Of a stretch of DNA of 64,000 nt, positions 15,602-25,410 are shown in pieces. Within the stretch, counting starts at the first letter, position 1. Every line of letters begins with the position of its first letter. Under the pieces are notes generated by a model. It ran no database searches and was not told where the DNA came from. It worked only from the letters and a program-made list of their open reading frames with translations. The stretch is from Microbaculum marinum (GTDB taxonomy: Bacteria; Pseudomonadota; Alphaproteobacteria; Rhizobiales; Tepidamorphaceae): NCBI RefSeq assembly GCF_042646165.1, contig NZ_JBHRTC010000014.1. One strand, written 5' to 3'. Position numbers and translations under genes: made by a program.

Positions 15602-17143
15602 ATGCTCACCAGACGTGACCTGATGAAACACGGCGCTGCCGGCGCCGCGATCCTGACCGCGGGCGCGGCCGGCCTGAGGCCGATCAGCGTATCGGCGCAG
15701 GGCGACGAACTGACCGTCGCCTACAACGTCAACCTGCCCTCGTTCGATCCGACGGTCGGCCCTTCGGCCGTCAACCCGACGATCCAGGGCATCTACCAAT
15801 CGGTCTTCGACCAGTATATCGGACAGAAGCCGGACCTCGAGTTCCAGCCGGGCCTGCTGACCGAGTGGGGCTGGACCGACGACAAGTCGCAGATCAAGAT
15901 GACGGTGCGCGAAGGCGCGACCTGGCACGACGGATCCCCCGTCACGCCGGAGGACGTCGTCTGGTCGCTGGAGCGGGCCGGCAATCCCGACACGGGCAAC
16001 CCGATCCAGTTCGTCTGGAGCAAGATCGGCAACTTCCAGATCGACGGCAACGTCATCACCGCCGACGTCAAGGAGTTCGAGCCGACGCTGTTCAAGTGGA
16101 TGGCGTTCCTGACCGGCTACGTCCTGCCGAAGGCCTACTACGAGAAGGTCGGCGCGGAAGGGTTCGAGAAGGCCCCGATCGGATCCGGCCCCTACAAGGT
16201 CGACAGCTTCGAGCGCAACGCGTTCCTGAAGCTCTCCGCCCATGAGGGCTACTGGGGCGGCGCGCCCGCCTTCAAGTCGGTGATCATCAAGTTCGTGCCG
16301 GACTCCTCCAGCCGCGTCGCCGAGATCGAATCCGGCAAGAGCCAGGTCGTCTTCGACATTCCCTACGAGGAATACGACCGCCTGCGCGAGAAGCCGGGCC
16401 TGAAGGGCGTCACCACCCCGATCTCCGACATCGCGATGATCTTCATCAACGACGTCGAGCCGATGACCGACAAGAACGTCCGTCTGGCCGCCGCCTATTC
16501 CATCGACAAGCAGCTGCTGATCGACCGCCTGCTGAAGGGCTACGGCGTCAAGATCGATACGCTGCAGACGCCGGAATACGCGGCCTTCGACCCCTCCACG
16601 GTCGTGCCATACGATCCGGAGAAGGCCGTCGAGCTGCTGAAGGCGAGCGGCTATTCGACCGACAATCCCGTCAAGTTCAAGATCCAGACCACGCGCGGCT
16701 TCAAGCCGAAGGACTACGAGATGATCCAGGCGATCGTCGGCATGTGGCGCAAGGTCGGCATCGAGGCGGAGATCGAGGTCTACGAGATCGCCAAGCACTA
16801 CGAACTGCGCGCCGCCGACACCCTCGCGCCCGCCGCATTCTACAACTGGGGAAACTCGATCGGCGATCCGGCGACCTCCACCGGCTTCGCCATGTTCGGG
16901 CCCTCGCCGCATTCCGTCTGGGACGGCCAGGAGATGATGGACATGATCGGCCCGCTCTGGGGCGAACCGGACGAGGAGACGCGCATCGCCGGCTACAGGG
17001 CGGTCGACAAGAAAATCGCCGAGGAAGGCCTCGCCATCCCGCTGCTGCAATACGTGCAGCCGATCGTCTTCGCCGACACCGTCGAGGTCACTCCCAGCGT
17101 CTCCGGCGCGGTGCTGCCCTACCTGATGAAGCCGGCCGGCTGA
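15602..17143 (+). CDS. ABC transporter substrate-binding protein, SBP_bac_5 (DppA/OppA) family
   Basis: 513-residue periplasmic binding protein. The N-terminus has a twin-arginine type signal (TRRDLMKHGAAGAAILTAG, ending near SVSAQ), suggesting Tat export. The family signature is visible in the WHDGSPVTPEDVVWSLERA segment near residue 110. Ligands for this family include oligopeptides, but also opines, nickel and glycosides. It is first in the transporter operon, but 278 bases containing a pair of inverted palindromic repeats separate it from the permease genes, which would let it be made in excess. Its nearness to the flavoprotein genes suggests it imports their substrate. Confidence 0.92.
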   Translation: MLTRRDLMKHGAAGAAILTAGAAGLRPISVSAQGDELTVAYNVNLPSFDPTVGPSAVNPTIQGIYQSVFDQYIGQKPDLEFQPGLLTEWGWTDDKSQIKMTVREGATWHDGSPVTPEDVVWSLERAGNPDTGNPIQFVWSKIGNFQIDGNVITADVKEFEPTLFKWMAFLTGYVLPKAYYEKVGAEGFEKAPIGSGPYKVDSFERNAFLKLSAHEGYWGGAPAFKSVIIKFVPDSSSRVAEIESGKSQVVFDIPYEEYDRLREKPGLKGVTTPISDIAMIFINDVEPMTDKNVRLAAAYSIDKQLLIDRLLKGYGVKIDTLQTPEYAAFDPSTVVPYDPEKAVELLKASGYSTDNPVKFKIQTTRGFKPKDYEMIQAIVGMWRKVGIEAEIEVYEIAKHYELRAADTLAPAAFYNWGNSIGDPATSTGFAMFGPSPHSVWDGQEMMDMIGPLWGEPDEETRIAGYRAVDKKIAEEGLAIPLLQYVQPIVFADTVEVTPSVSGAVLPYLMKPAG

Positions 17144-17169
17144 CTGGCCGGCCGTCAGATCACCGGACA

Positions 17170-17211
17170 CTCCCCCCTCCCCCCTGTGGGGAGGGGTCGG
17201 GGGTGGGGGTA
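17170..17211. repeat. Palindromic repeat copy F
   Basis: CTCCCCCCTCCCCCCTGTGG, then GGAGGGGTCGGGGGTGGGGG. It lies just after the binding-protein stop codon and a small hairpin (GCCGGCC 17131-17137 with GGCCGGC 17146-17152). It is inverted relative to copy G. Confidence 0.75.
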
Positions 17212-17303
17212 ACGGCGAGACCGGCCTCGACGGCCAGGCGCGTCGTGCCAGGCCCCGCGTTCCGGATACCCGTCCGGCCCATCGAGGGCCGTCCGGGCAT
17301 TCC

Positions 17304-17340
17304 TCCCACCCCGACCCTCCCCCACAAGGGGGGAGGGAGG
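17304..17340. repeat. Palindromic repeat copy G
   Basis: Reverse-complement relative of copy F (CACCCCGACCCTCCCCCACA, then AGGGGGGAGGGAGG). The F/G pair encloses about 90 non-coding bases between the binding-protein and permease genes. Confidence 0.75.
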
Positions 17341-17421
17341 TGTGGCGATTGCGCCGGGAAACCGCATCGGCTTGCGTGGTCTGCGATCGTCCACATACGC
17401 TGGTAAGTACAGACACGCCCC

Positions 17422-18432
17422 ATGAATGCGCTCCGCGGGATCCTCACGCGAACTCTCACGACGGCGATCACACTGTTCGGGGTTGCCGTCATCGTTTTCG
17501 TGGTCATCCGGATCGCGCCGGGCGACCCGATCGCCATGATGCTGCCGCCCGGCGCCAGCGACGCGGACATCGAGCGGCTCAGGGCGCTCTACGGTCTCGA
17601 CAAGTCGATCCCCCAGCAGTTCCTCATCTGGCTCGGCAACGTCCTGCAGGGTGACTTCGGCACGTCGATCTCGATCCGGCAGGACGTGCTCGGCATCGTC
17701 ATCGGCCGCCTGCCGGCGACGCTGGAGCTGAGCCTGCTGGCGATGCTGATCGCCACCGTCCTGGGCGTCACCCTGGCCTTCGTCGCGACGCGCTGGCGGG
17801 AGACGCCGGCCGAAGCCGGCGTGGACGTGGCCAACGGCGTCGCGCTGTCGGTGCCGGATTTCCTGTGGGGCCTGGCCCTGATCCTGACCTTCGGCGTCGC
17901 CTGGCCGATCTTCGCGATCTCCGGGCGCGTCTCGCCGACCCTGGACCTGCCCTTCGTCACCCAGTTCTACCTGCTCGAGAGCATCGTGCGGCTGCGCTTC
18001 GACATCACCCTCGACCTGCTCAACCACATGATCATGCCGGCGCTGGCGCTCGCGCTGCCGCTTGCCGCCGTCATCGCCCAGCTGCTGAAGTCCTCGCTGA
18101 AGGAGACGATGGACCAGGACTACGTGATGCTCGCGCGCACCAAGGGCTTTCCCGAGAGCCAGGTGATCGCCCGCGACGCGATGCGCAACGCGATCCTGCC
18201 GACCATGACACTGACCGGCGTCCAGCTGACCTTCCTGATCGGCGGCACCGTGATCATCGAGCGGCTGTTCTCCTACGAGGGCCTCGGCAACCTCGCCATC
18301 GACGCGGTGATCAACCGCGACCTGCCGCTGATCCAGGGCATCGTGCTGCTGTTCGCCGTCCTGTTCGTGGCGATCAACCTGATCGTCGACCTGCTCTATA
18401 CCGTCCTCAACCCGCGGCTCCGCCATGGCTGA
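17422..18432 (+). CDS. Dpp/Opp-type ABC transporter permease 1
   Basis: 336-residue inner-membrane permease of the DppB/OppB family with six predicted helices. The N-terminus NALRGILTRTLTTAITLFGV and RIAPGDPIAMMLPPGASDAD, then GLDKSIPQQFLIWLGNVLQG, are typical. The coupling loop ARTKGFPESQVIARDAMRNA lies near residue 235. Its stop overlaps the next gene by 8 bases. It pairs with permease 2 to form the channel. Confidence 0.93.
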   Translation: MNALRGILTRTLTTAITLFGVAVIVFVVIRIAPGDPIAMMLPPGASDADIERLRALYGLDKSIPQQFLIWLGNVLQGDFGTSISIRQDVLGIVIGRLPATLELSLLAMLIATVLGVTLAFVATRWRETPAEAGVDVANGVALSVPDFLWGLALILTFGVAWPIFAISGRVSPTLDLPFVTQFYLLESIVRLRFDITLDLLNHMIMPALALALPLAAVIAQLLKSSLKETMDQDYVMLARTKGFPESQVIARDAMRNAILPTMTLTGVQLTFLIGGTVIIERLFSYEGLGNLAIDAVINRDLPLIQGIVLLFAVLFVAINLIVDLLYTVLNPRLRHG

Positions 18433-19287
18433 GGCCGCCGCCCCCATGGCCCACCGCAGGCGCCGCCGGCCGCTGTCGTGGCGCCTGATCCTGTCGGGCT
18501 GCTGGCTGCTGATCGTCCTGCTTGCCGCACTGCTTGCGCCATATGTCGCGCCGCACGATCCGCTCGCGCAGGACCTGCTGATGGAGCGCCTGCCGCCGTT
18601 CTGGGTCGCCGGCTCGGAGCCCGGCTACTGGCTGGGCACCGACGGGCTCGGCCGCGACGTCCTCTCGCGCATCATCTACGGCGCCCGCATCGCGCTGACC
18701 GTCGCCTTCGTCGCCGCCACCGCCGCCTGCATCATCGGGTCGACGCTCGGCCTGATCGCCGGCTACTACCGCGGCTGGCTCGACCAGATCGTGTCGCGCA
18801 TCGTCGACATCTGGATGGCCTTCCCGCCGGTCCTGTTCTCGATCCTGCTGGTCGCGGTGATCGGCACGGGCCTGCACTCGGTGATCCTCGCCATCACGGT
18901 GATCGACTGGATCCGCTTCTGCCGGGTGGTGCGCGCGGAGACGCTCGTGCAGCGGCGCATGGACTATGTCGACAGCGCCCGCGTCGCCGGGTTCTCGCAG
19001 TTCACCATCCTGATCAGGGAGGTGTTTCCCAACACGCTGCCGACGATCGTCGCCCTCCTGTCGCTGGAGATGGGCATCGCGGTGATCGTCGAGGCGATCC
19101 TGTCGTTTGTGAACCTGTCGATCTCCACCGACGACCCGACCTGGGGCGGCATGATCGCCGAAGGCCGCACCATCATCCACTTCGCCTGGTGGGTCCTGGT
19201 CTTCCCGCTCATCACCCTGTTCCTGACGGTGCTCGCCTTCGGGCAATTCGGCGAAGGCCTCAAGGACCGCTTCGACCCGGTGCTGCA

Positions 19288-19291
<4 letters not shown>
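18425..19291 (+). CDS. Dpp/Opp-type ABC transporter permease 2
   Basis: 288-residue permease of the DppC/OppC family. It has the family pattern of one N-terminal helix (SGCWLLIVLLAALLAPYVAP), a short periplasmic stretch with GTDGLGRDVLSRIIYGAR, then five helices with the coupling loop DYVDSARVAGFSQFTILIRE. It overlaps permease 1 by 8 bases and the first ATPase gene by 4 (ATGA). Confidence 0.93.
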
Positions 19292-20210
<919 letters not shown>

Positions 20211-20214
<4 letters not shown>

Positions 20215-21038
20215 GCGAACCGCTGTTCGAGGTCGAGGACCTGCACGTCGCACTGCCGGATCCCAACAACACGAAGCTGTTCGGCCCGACGCCGATGATC
20301 GGGATCCTGCACGGCGTCAATCTCCGGATCGAGGAAGGAACCGTGGTCGGTGTGGTCGGGGAATCCGGGTCGGGCAAGTCGACGCTCGGCCGCACGCTGG
20401 TCCGCCTGATCGAGCCGGTGCGCGGCACGATCCGGTTCTCCGGCAATGACATCACCCATACCGACGAACGCCTGCTGCGACCGCTCCGGCGCGACCTCCA
20501 GGTGATCTTCCAGGATCCCCTGTCGGCGCTGAACCCCCGCCTCACGATCGGCACGATCATCGGCAGGCCGCTGATGCTCCATCGTCTGGCGGCAGGACGG
20601 AAGGACGCCCGCCGGCAGGCCGAGGCGGCGCTCGAGATGGTCGGATTGCCGACCGCCTTCGCCAGCCGCTACCCCCACGAACTGTCCGGCGGCCAGCGCC
20701 AGCGCGTCGGGATTGCGCGGGCGATCGCGACGCGTCCGCGCTTCGTGCTTGCCGATGAGATCGTGTCGGGTCTCGACGTATCCAGTCAGGCGCAGATCTT
20801 GGCGCTGCTCGACCGGCTGAGGAACGAGCTCGGGCTGACCATCGTGTTCATCAGCCACGACCTGTCGGTGGTCCGGCGCCTGTGCGACCGGGTGGTGGTG
20901 CTGCGTCGCGGCGAGGTCCTGGAGAACCGGCCGACGGGCCCGCTCTTCGATCATCCCGAGCATCCCTATACCGCCGAACTGAAGGCGGCGATCCCGCTCC
21001 CGGAGGTCGACGAGGGATGGCTCGATGCGGCGAGATAG
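20211..21038 (+). CDS. Dpp/Opp-type ABC transporter ATPase 2
   Basis: 275-residue nucleotide-binding subunit of the DppF/OppF type, starting in an ATGA overlap with ATPase 1. Walker A is GESGSGKSTLG, signature LSGGQRQRVGIARA, Walker B FVLADEIVSGLD, where Ile-Val replaces the usual Pro-Thr as in many DppF proteins, and H-loop FISHDLSVV. The tail DHPEHPYTAELKAAIP is the family extension. It completes a five-gene importer. Confidence 0.93.
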
Positions 21039-21100
21039 CGCAAGCGCCGATCTCCGGCGAATTCTTGTCCCTCGCACCCTCCATCCCATGTGATGGATGG

Positions 21101-21124
21101 TAAAATAGTTGCAGCTTAAAATAT
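21101..21124 (+). promoter_or_regulatory. A+T-rich, operator-like sequence upstream of the second marR
   Basis: TAAAATAGTTGCAGCTTAAA then ATAT, an imperfect inverted repeat (TATTTTA arms) of the kind bound by MarR proteins. It lies about 95 bases ahead of the marR start and shares the right half CTTAAAATA/CTTGAAATA with the sites at 13735, 15450 and 29595. A separate small inverted repeat, CCATCC/GGATGG, is at 21081-21100. Confidence 0.45.
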
Positions 21125-21215
21125 CGGATCTGATTCGATTCCGGTTCTTCGGCGTGCGGCATGGGGCTGCCTGCTGAAACCGCGGAACGACCGGACCAGC
21201 GTGAGACAGGGCGAG

Positions 21216-21764
21216 ATGAAACAAAACGGCACGGCTGTGCACGCCGACCTGCAATTCTCGGATCATGTGGACGCCGAATCCAAGGTGGCGGAACGGCCCG
21301 AGGATCACAAGACCGAGCTGCGCCTGTGGCTGCGGATGCTCGCCTGCGCCAACCTGATCGAAGTCGAGATCCGCCAGCGTCTGCGCGAGCGCTTCGATAC
21401 GACGCTGCCGCGCTTCGACCTGATGGCGCAACTCGAGCGTACCGAGGACGGATTGCTGCTCGGCGAGCTGTCCCGGCGAATGATGGTCTCCAACGGCAAT
21501 GTCACCGGGCTGGTCGAGCGTCTCGTCCATTCAGGACTGATCGAGCGCAATGCCAACGAGGCGGACCGGCGCGCCGTTCGCGTCCGCCTGACCGACGAGG
21601 GACGCCGCGTCTTTTCGGTGATGGCTGCCGAGCACGCGGACTGGATCGCCGAGTTCTTCGACGGACTCGGCGAGGACGAACAGGAGGCCCTGCTGACGAG
21701 CCTCCGGGGATTGAAGCTGTCCGTGCTGTCCGCCATCAGCGGCCGCGCTGACCGGAAAGTCTGA
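21216..21764 (+). CDS. MarR family transcriptional regulator
   Basis: 182-residue winged-helix regulator. Helix-turn-helix and wing are visible in GLLLGELSRRMMVSNGNVTG and GLIERNANEADRRAVRVRLT. The N-terminus has about 30 extra residues. I chose the ATG at 21216, preceded by AGGGCGAG; a GTG 15 bases earlier is possible. It converges on the V4R gene, with only 6 bases between stop codons. Candidate targets are its own promoter and the TRAP operon; the A+T-rich site at 21101-21124 is the likely autoregulatory site. Confidence 0.9.
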   Translation: MKQNGTAVHADLQFSDHVDAESKVAERPEDHKTELRLWLRMLACANLIEVEIRQRLRERFDTTLPRFDLMAQLERTEDGLLLGELSRRMMVSNGNVTGLVERLVHSGLIERNANEADRRAVRVRLTDEGRRVFSVMAAEHADWIAEFFDGLGEDEQEALLTSLRGLKLSVLSAISGRADRKV

Positions 21765-21770
21765 AGCTCC

Positions 21771-22286
21771 CTACGGCTGGCCGGGTTGCATTGCCGAGCG
21801 CCGGATCGCGAACCGGCAGAGTTCCTCTCCGCCGCCGGCGGCGCACTGCGTTTCCTCCACTGCGACGTCATCGCCCAGAACCATCGACCCAACGGCGCGC
21901 AGCATGCCGACGATCGGGTAGCATACCGGCGGCGGCAACTCGCCGGCGGCATGTGCGAAGGGGCTGTTGCGCACCTCCAGCAGGATGACGTCGTCATCCT
22001 GGTGCTCGAAGTTCCAGATGCCCCATCCGAGTTGCGGGGCGGAGTCGGAGATGACGCGCAGAAGTCGGTCGGCTTCGTCGGGAGCGACGTAGCTCTGCGC
22101 GGAATGGCGTCCGCGCTCGGTGATGGAATCCGCGATCGCCGCGAATGCCTCGGTCCGCGCGCTATCCGATAGCCGCGCGAACAGGCCCATCAAGGCATCC
22201 GGGCGGATCAGCATGTAGCGGATGTCGCGATCGAGATACGCGCCAGTCTCGGCGTCGAAACGCAGGCGATCGCGGAACCCCGCCAT
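21771..22286 (-). CDS. V4R (4-vinyl reductase-like ligand-binding) domain protein
   Basis: 171-residue soluble protein. The C-terminal two-thirds look like a V4R domain: LGWGIWNFEHQDDDVILLEV, then a conserved cysteine in PPVCYPIVGMLRAVGSMVLG, then VEETQCAAGGGEELCRFAIR with two more cysteines. V4R domains bind small hydrocarbon ligands or metals and occur in BchJ and in sensors. It has no DNA-binding or enzymatic partner domain here. The start at 22286 has AGAGGAG 7 bases upstream. It follows the TRAP large permease by 33 bases and is the last gene of that operon, which suggests it senses or processes the imported compound. Confidence 0.72.
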   Translation of the reverse strand: MAGFRDRLRFDAETGAYLDRDIRYMLIRPDALMGLFARLSDSARTEAFAAIADSITERGRHSAQSYVAPDEADRLLRVISDSAPQLGWGIWNFEHQDDDVILLEVRNSPFAHAAGELPPPVCYPIVGMLRAVGSMVLGDDVAVEETQCAAGGGEELCRFAIRRSAMQPGQP

Positions 22287-22319
22287 TTCACCGCTCCTCT
22301 TTGATTGCACGGTACGACG

Positions 22320-23624
22320 TCATCGGAAGACTTCCGAGACCTGCGGGAATGCGATCAGCAACGCGATCAGCAGGAAGACGCAGCCGATATAGGGGGTTGC
22401 GGCCCGCGCGATCGTTCCCAGCGACGTGCCCGGCGGCGCCACGCCCTGCATCACGAACAGCAGCAGGCCGAACGGCGGGGTGGTGAAGGACACTTCGAGC
22501 ATCAGCAGCATCAGGAGCCCAAACCAGATCGGATCGAAGCCGTAGGTCATCGCCAGCGGCAGGAAGACCGGCAGCGTGATCAGCATCATCGAGACCTGGT
22601 CCATCAGCATGCCGAGAACCAGGAGGACGAGCAGCATCAGGAGCAGGATGCCCAGCGCACCGACGTCGAAGCCGGTCGCCCAGCGCACCAGGCCGGAACT
22701 GGCTCCCGAAAAGGCGAGAAGCTGCGAATAGGTCGACGACGCGGTGATCAGCAGGAACGTCATGCCGGTGACGCGCGTGGTGTCGTCCAGCGACTTGCGG
22801 ATGGAGTCCCAGGAGAGCGCCCGGTAGGCGATCGCCAGGATCAGGACTGCGAGCGTGCCCAGCGCGGCGGCCTCGGTCGGCGTCGCGGTTCCGGTCAGGA
22901 TGGTGCCGACCACCGCCGCGACGATGATCGACATCGGGGCCACTTCGCGCAGCACCACGACGATCCGTCGGGCGAGCGGCACGTCTTCGGGCACGTAGTA
23001 CGGCGCGGCGCTGGGATCGATCCGGCTCTGCACGTAGATCACCCCGGCATAGAGGACGGCAAGGATCACGCCAGGGACCAGACCGGCGAGCAGCAGCGCA
23101 CCGATATCGATCTGCGCCAGCGATCCCAGCAGCACCGCAAGCGCAGACGGCGGGATGATGACGGCGAGCCCTCCCGAGCCGAGGATCGGACCGAGCGCCA
23201 TGTGGTTCTTGTAGCCGCGACGGCGCATCTCCGGCACCATCAGCGTGCCGAGCATTCCGGTATTGGCGAGGCTCGATCCCGACAGGGCGGCAAACAGCGT
23301 CCCGGTCGCCACCGTCACGTAGGACAGGCGCGCCGGCACCCGTCCGATCATCATGTCGACGGCATCCAGCACCCGGCGTGCAAGGCCGGAATGGAAGAAC
23401 AGCGACCCCATCAACAGGAACAGCGGCACCGGTGCGAGGGCGTAGGTGGTCACGCCCGCGGTCATGTTCGAGACAAGCTGGCCGACACCCACCCCGAATC
23501 CCAGTAGCGCGGCGGCGCCGATCACGTTGACGGCGATGAAGGCGAACGCCACCGGCAGCCCGAGCGCCATCGCGACCAGCAGCGGCACCATCAGCATCAG
23601 GAACCATTCCAGCCAGGCCATCAC
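22320..23624 (-). CDS. dctM: TRAP transporter large permease (DctM family)
   Basis: 434-residue multi-helix membrane protein that forms the transport channel, driven by an ion gradient. Family features include LMVPLLVAMALGLPVAFAFI at the start, LLMGSLFFHSGLARRVLDAV, the conserved GSSLANTGMLGTLMVPEMRR and GGLAVIIPPSALAVLLG segments. It overlaps the small permease by 4 bases (ATGA). A third of the translation is hydrophobic, fitting about twelve helices. Confidence 0.94.
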   Translation of the reverse strand: MMAWLEWFLMLMVPLLVAMALGLPVAFAFIAVNVIGAAALLGFGVGVGQLVSNMTAGVTTYALAPVPLFLLMGSLFFHSGLARRVLDAVDMMIGRVPARLSYVTVATGTLFAALSGSSLANTGMLGTLMVPEMRRRGYKNHMALGPILGSGGLAVIIPPSALAVLLGSLAQIDIGALLLAGLVPGVILAVLYAGVIYVQSRIDPSAAPYYVPEDVPLARRIVVVLREVAPMSIIVAAVVGTILTGTATPTEAAALGTLAVLILAIAYRALSWDSIRKSLDDTTRVTGMTFLLITASSTYSQLLAFSGASSGLVRWATGFDVGALGILLLMLLVLLVLGMLMDQVSMMLITLPVFLPLAMTYGFDPIWFGLLMLLMLEVSFTTPPFGLLLFVMQGVAPPGTSLGTIARAATPYIGCVFLLIALLIAFPQVSEVFR

Positions 23625-24133
23625 AGACCCCCGCTGCTTTCGGCCGGGCCGGCGTGATAGGATTCACCCGTCAGTGGAAACCGCAGGAACATCAGGCCGG
23701 CGAGAAAGAACGAGATCGGCATCGGCAGGTAGATGATCCATTCGGGCATGTCGAATGCCCGCACCTCGTAATTGCCGCTCATCCAGGCACCGGTGAAGGC
23801 AAGCCCGGCCCGCCACGTCATGAAGAAGCACAGCAGCGCGGCGAAGATCGACACCGCCGAACTCAGCCGCGCCCGCGCCGCCGGCGCCAGCGCCGCCAGC
23901 ACCACCTCGACGCTGACATGCCCGCGTGTCCGGACCAGATCGGGAATCGTGAGCATCGCGATCCAGAACAGCGCATACTCGACGGTGTTCACCCCCCAGT
24001 ACGGCGGCGTGAACCCGGCGTTGCGCATGGTGACGTCATAGACGACGATCACGAAAATCGCCGCGATAAGCCCCATGCCCGCGAAGAAGAAGATGCGGCT
24101 CGCCGATGCGGCCGCCCTGAACAGCATGGCCAT
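23621..24133 (-). CDS. dctQ: TRAP transporter small permease (DctQ family)
   Basis: 170-residue protein with four predicted membrane helices, the standard DctQ topology. Typical segments are FVIVVYDVTMRNAGFTPPYW and LFWIAMLTIPDLVRTRGHVS, the latter carrying the conserved R-x-x-x-H region. It stabilises the large subunit and contacts the binding protein. It lies between dctP, with a hairpin in the gap, and dctM. Confidence 0.92.
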   Translation of the reverse strand: MAMLFRAAASASRIFFFAGMGLIAAIFVIVVYDVTMRNAGFTPPYWGVNTVEYALFWIAMLTIPDLVRTRGHVSVEVVLAALAPAARARLSSAVSIFAALLCFFMTWRAGLAFTGAWMSGNYEVRAFDMPEWIIYLPMPISFFLAGLMFLRFPLTGESYHAGPAESSGGL

Positions 24134-24169
24134 CCCCGGTGTCCTGTGCCGAGAGCCGATTGAGGGAGG

Positions 24170-24188
24170 CCCGGCCGGAACGGCCGGG
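24170..24188 (-). promoter_or_regulatory. Hairpin between the TRAP binding-protein and permease genes
   Basis: Perfect 8-bp stem CCCGGCCG/CGGCCGGG with a 3-base loop in the 84-base gap after dctP. Hairpins here commonly protect the binding-protein mRNA and lower permease expression; no T-tract is present. Confidence 0.55.
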
Positions 24189-24217
24189 ATCCTTGCTCGT
24201 TGCCGCGGAACCGACGG

Positions 24218-25222
24218 TCAGTTCGTGCCCTCGGTGAAGAACTTCTCCCGCAGCGCATCGTAGTGCGTATCGTCGCGGGACTTGAGCCGCTCCCATGTCA
24301 CCGTGTAGGCGTCGTCCAGGTACTTCTCCCGCGCGGCGCCCTTCAGCTCGATGATCTCCATGCCGCCGTCGCGGAGCGCCTTGTCCTCGGCTTCGGTGGC
24401 AGACTTGACGGCCTCGTAGCTCTCCTTCTCGTAGGAGATGGCGACTTCCTCAAGGATCGCCTGCGCCTCCGGAGAGAGCTTGTCCCAGGAATCCTTGTTC
24501 ATCGAAATCAGGACGTCGGTCTGGAAGAAGCCGGGATCGATGCGGTACTTCGTGAACTTGTCCCAGTTGAAGTCCCGGAAACCGAGCACCGTGTAGCCGG
24601 TGCCGTCGACCACGCCCCGTTCCAGCGACGTGTAGACGTCGGACGGGGACTGGACGACGTTGACCGCGCCGAGCGACTCGACGAAGGAGCGATAGAGCGG
24701 TGCCGTGCGAATCTTCAATCCGGTGAGGTCCGGATTCCCCTCCGCGTCGAGTTTCGGCTCCTTGGTCAGGAAGATGTGGAACGGCGCGCCCCCGTCGACA
24801 TGGGCAAGCAGCACGGCATTCCCCTTCTCCTTGAACACCTCGTTGACCATGTCGAAACCGCCGTTCGCGCGGTTCTCCATCGGCGTGTGGTTGGAGCCCG
24901 CGAAGACCTCGCCCTCCGGGACGAGGTTGAGATAGAGCCCAGCCGGCAGATTGAAGATGTCGGCGACGCCGTTCATCTGCGCCTCGCCGAGCTTGAGCGG
25001 CGGCACGACTTCCGGTCCCCCGATCACCTCGATCCGCACGACCCCCTTGCCCTTCTCATTGACCTGGTCGGCGAACGACTGGAAGCTTTTCGCGTAGTAG
25101 GCCTGCGCGGGCGTGAAGGTTACGGCGCGCAGGACGGCTTCCTCGGCGGACGCCGTCGAGGACAGGCCGAAGCCGGCGACCGTGATCGATACTGCAGTCA
25201 GCAAACATGGGATATGCTTCAT
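24218..25222 (-). CDS. dctP: TRAP transporter substrate-binding protein (DctP family)
   Basis: 334-residue periplasmic binding protein with a signal peptide (MKHIPCLLTAVSITVAGFGL, cleaved near STASA). The DctP fold is recognisable from FTPAQAYYAKSFQSFADQVN, the KIRTAPLYRSFVESLGA segment carrying the conserved arginine for a carboxylate, and VVDGTGYTVLGFRDFNWDK. I chose the ATG at 25222, with AGGAG 10 bases upstream; an earlier in-frame start at 25336 would bury the signal peptide. The ligand is probably an organic acid; the divergent gene 25411 encodes a 2-hydroxyacid dehydrogenase, which suggests a hydroxyacid. Confidence 0.92.
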   Translation of the reverse strand: MKHIPCLLTAVSITVAGFGLSSTASAEEAVLRAVTFTPAQAYYAKSFQSFADQVNEKGKGVVRIEVIGGPEVVPPLKLGEAQMNGVADIFNLPAGLYLNLVPEGEVFAGSNHTPMENRANGGFDMVNEVFKEKGNAVLLAHVDGGAPFHIFLTKEPKLDAEGNPDLTGLKIRTAPLYRSFVESLGAVNVVQSPSDVYTSLERGVVDGTGYTVLGFRDFNWDKFTKYRIDPGFFQTDVLISMNKDSWDKLSPEAQAILEEVAISYEKESYEAVKSATEAEDKALRDGGMEIIELKGAAREKYLDDAYTVTWERLKSRDDTHYDALREKFFTEGTN

Positions 25223-25410
25223 CTTCTGTTTCTCCTGCGACCCCTCTGAAAGGGACATTGTTCGACCGCCCTGACGGACGTATTCGCGTGGACGGGTTTG
25301 CGACGGCAGGCATCTGACGCGTCGGATGCGAGCCACCTGTTCCCGTCCCGTTGTTTTGACCCTAAAAGGCGCTTTCGACCGATTCCGCCGAGCGAAGGAC
25401 GACCGGCCGC

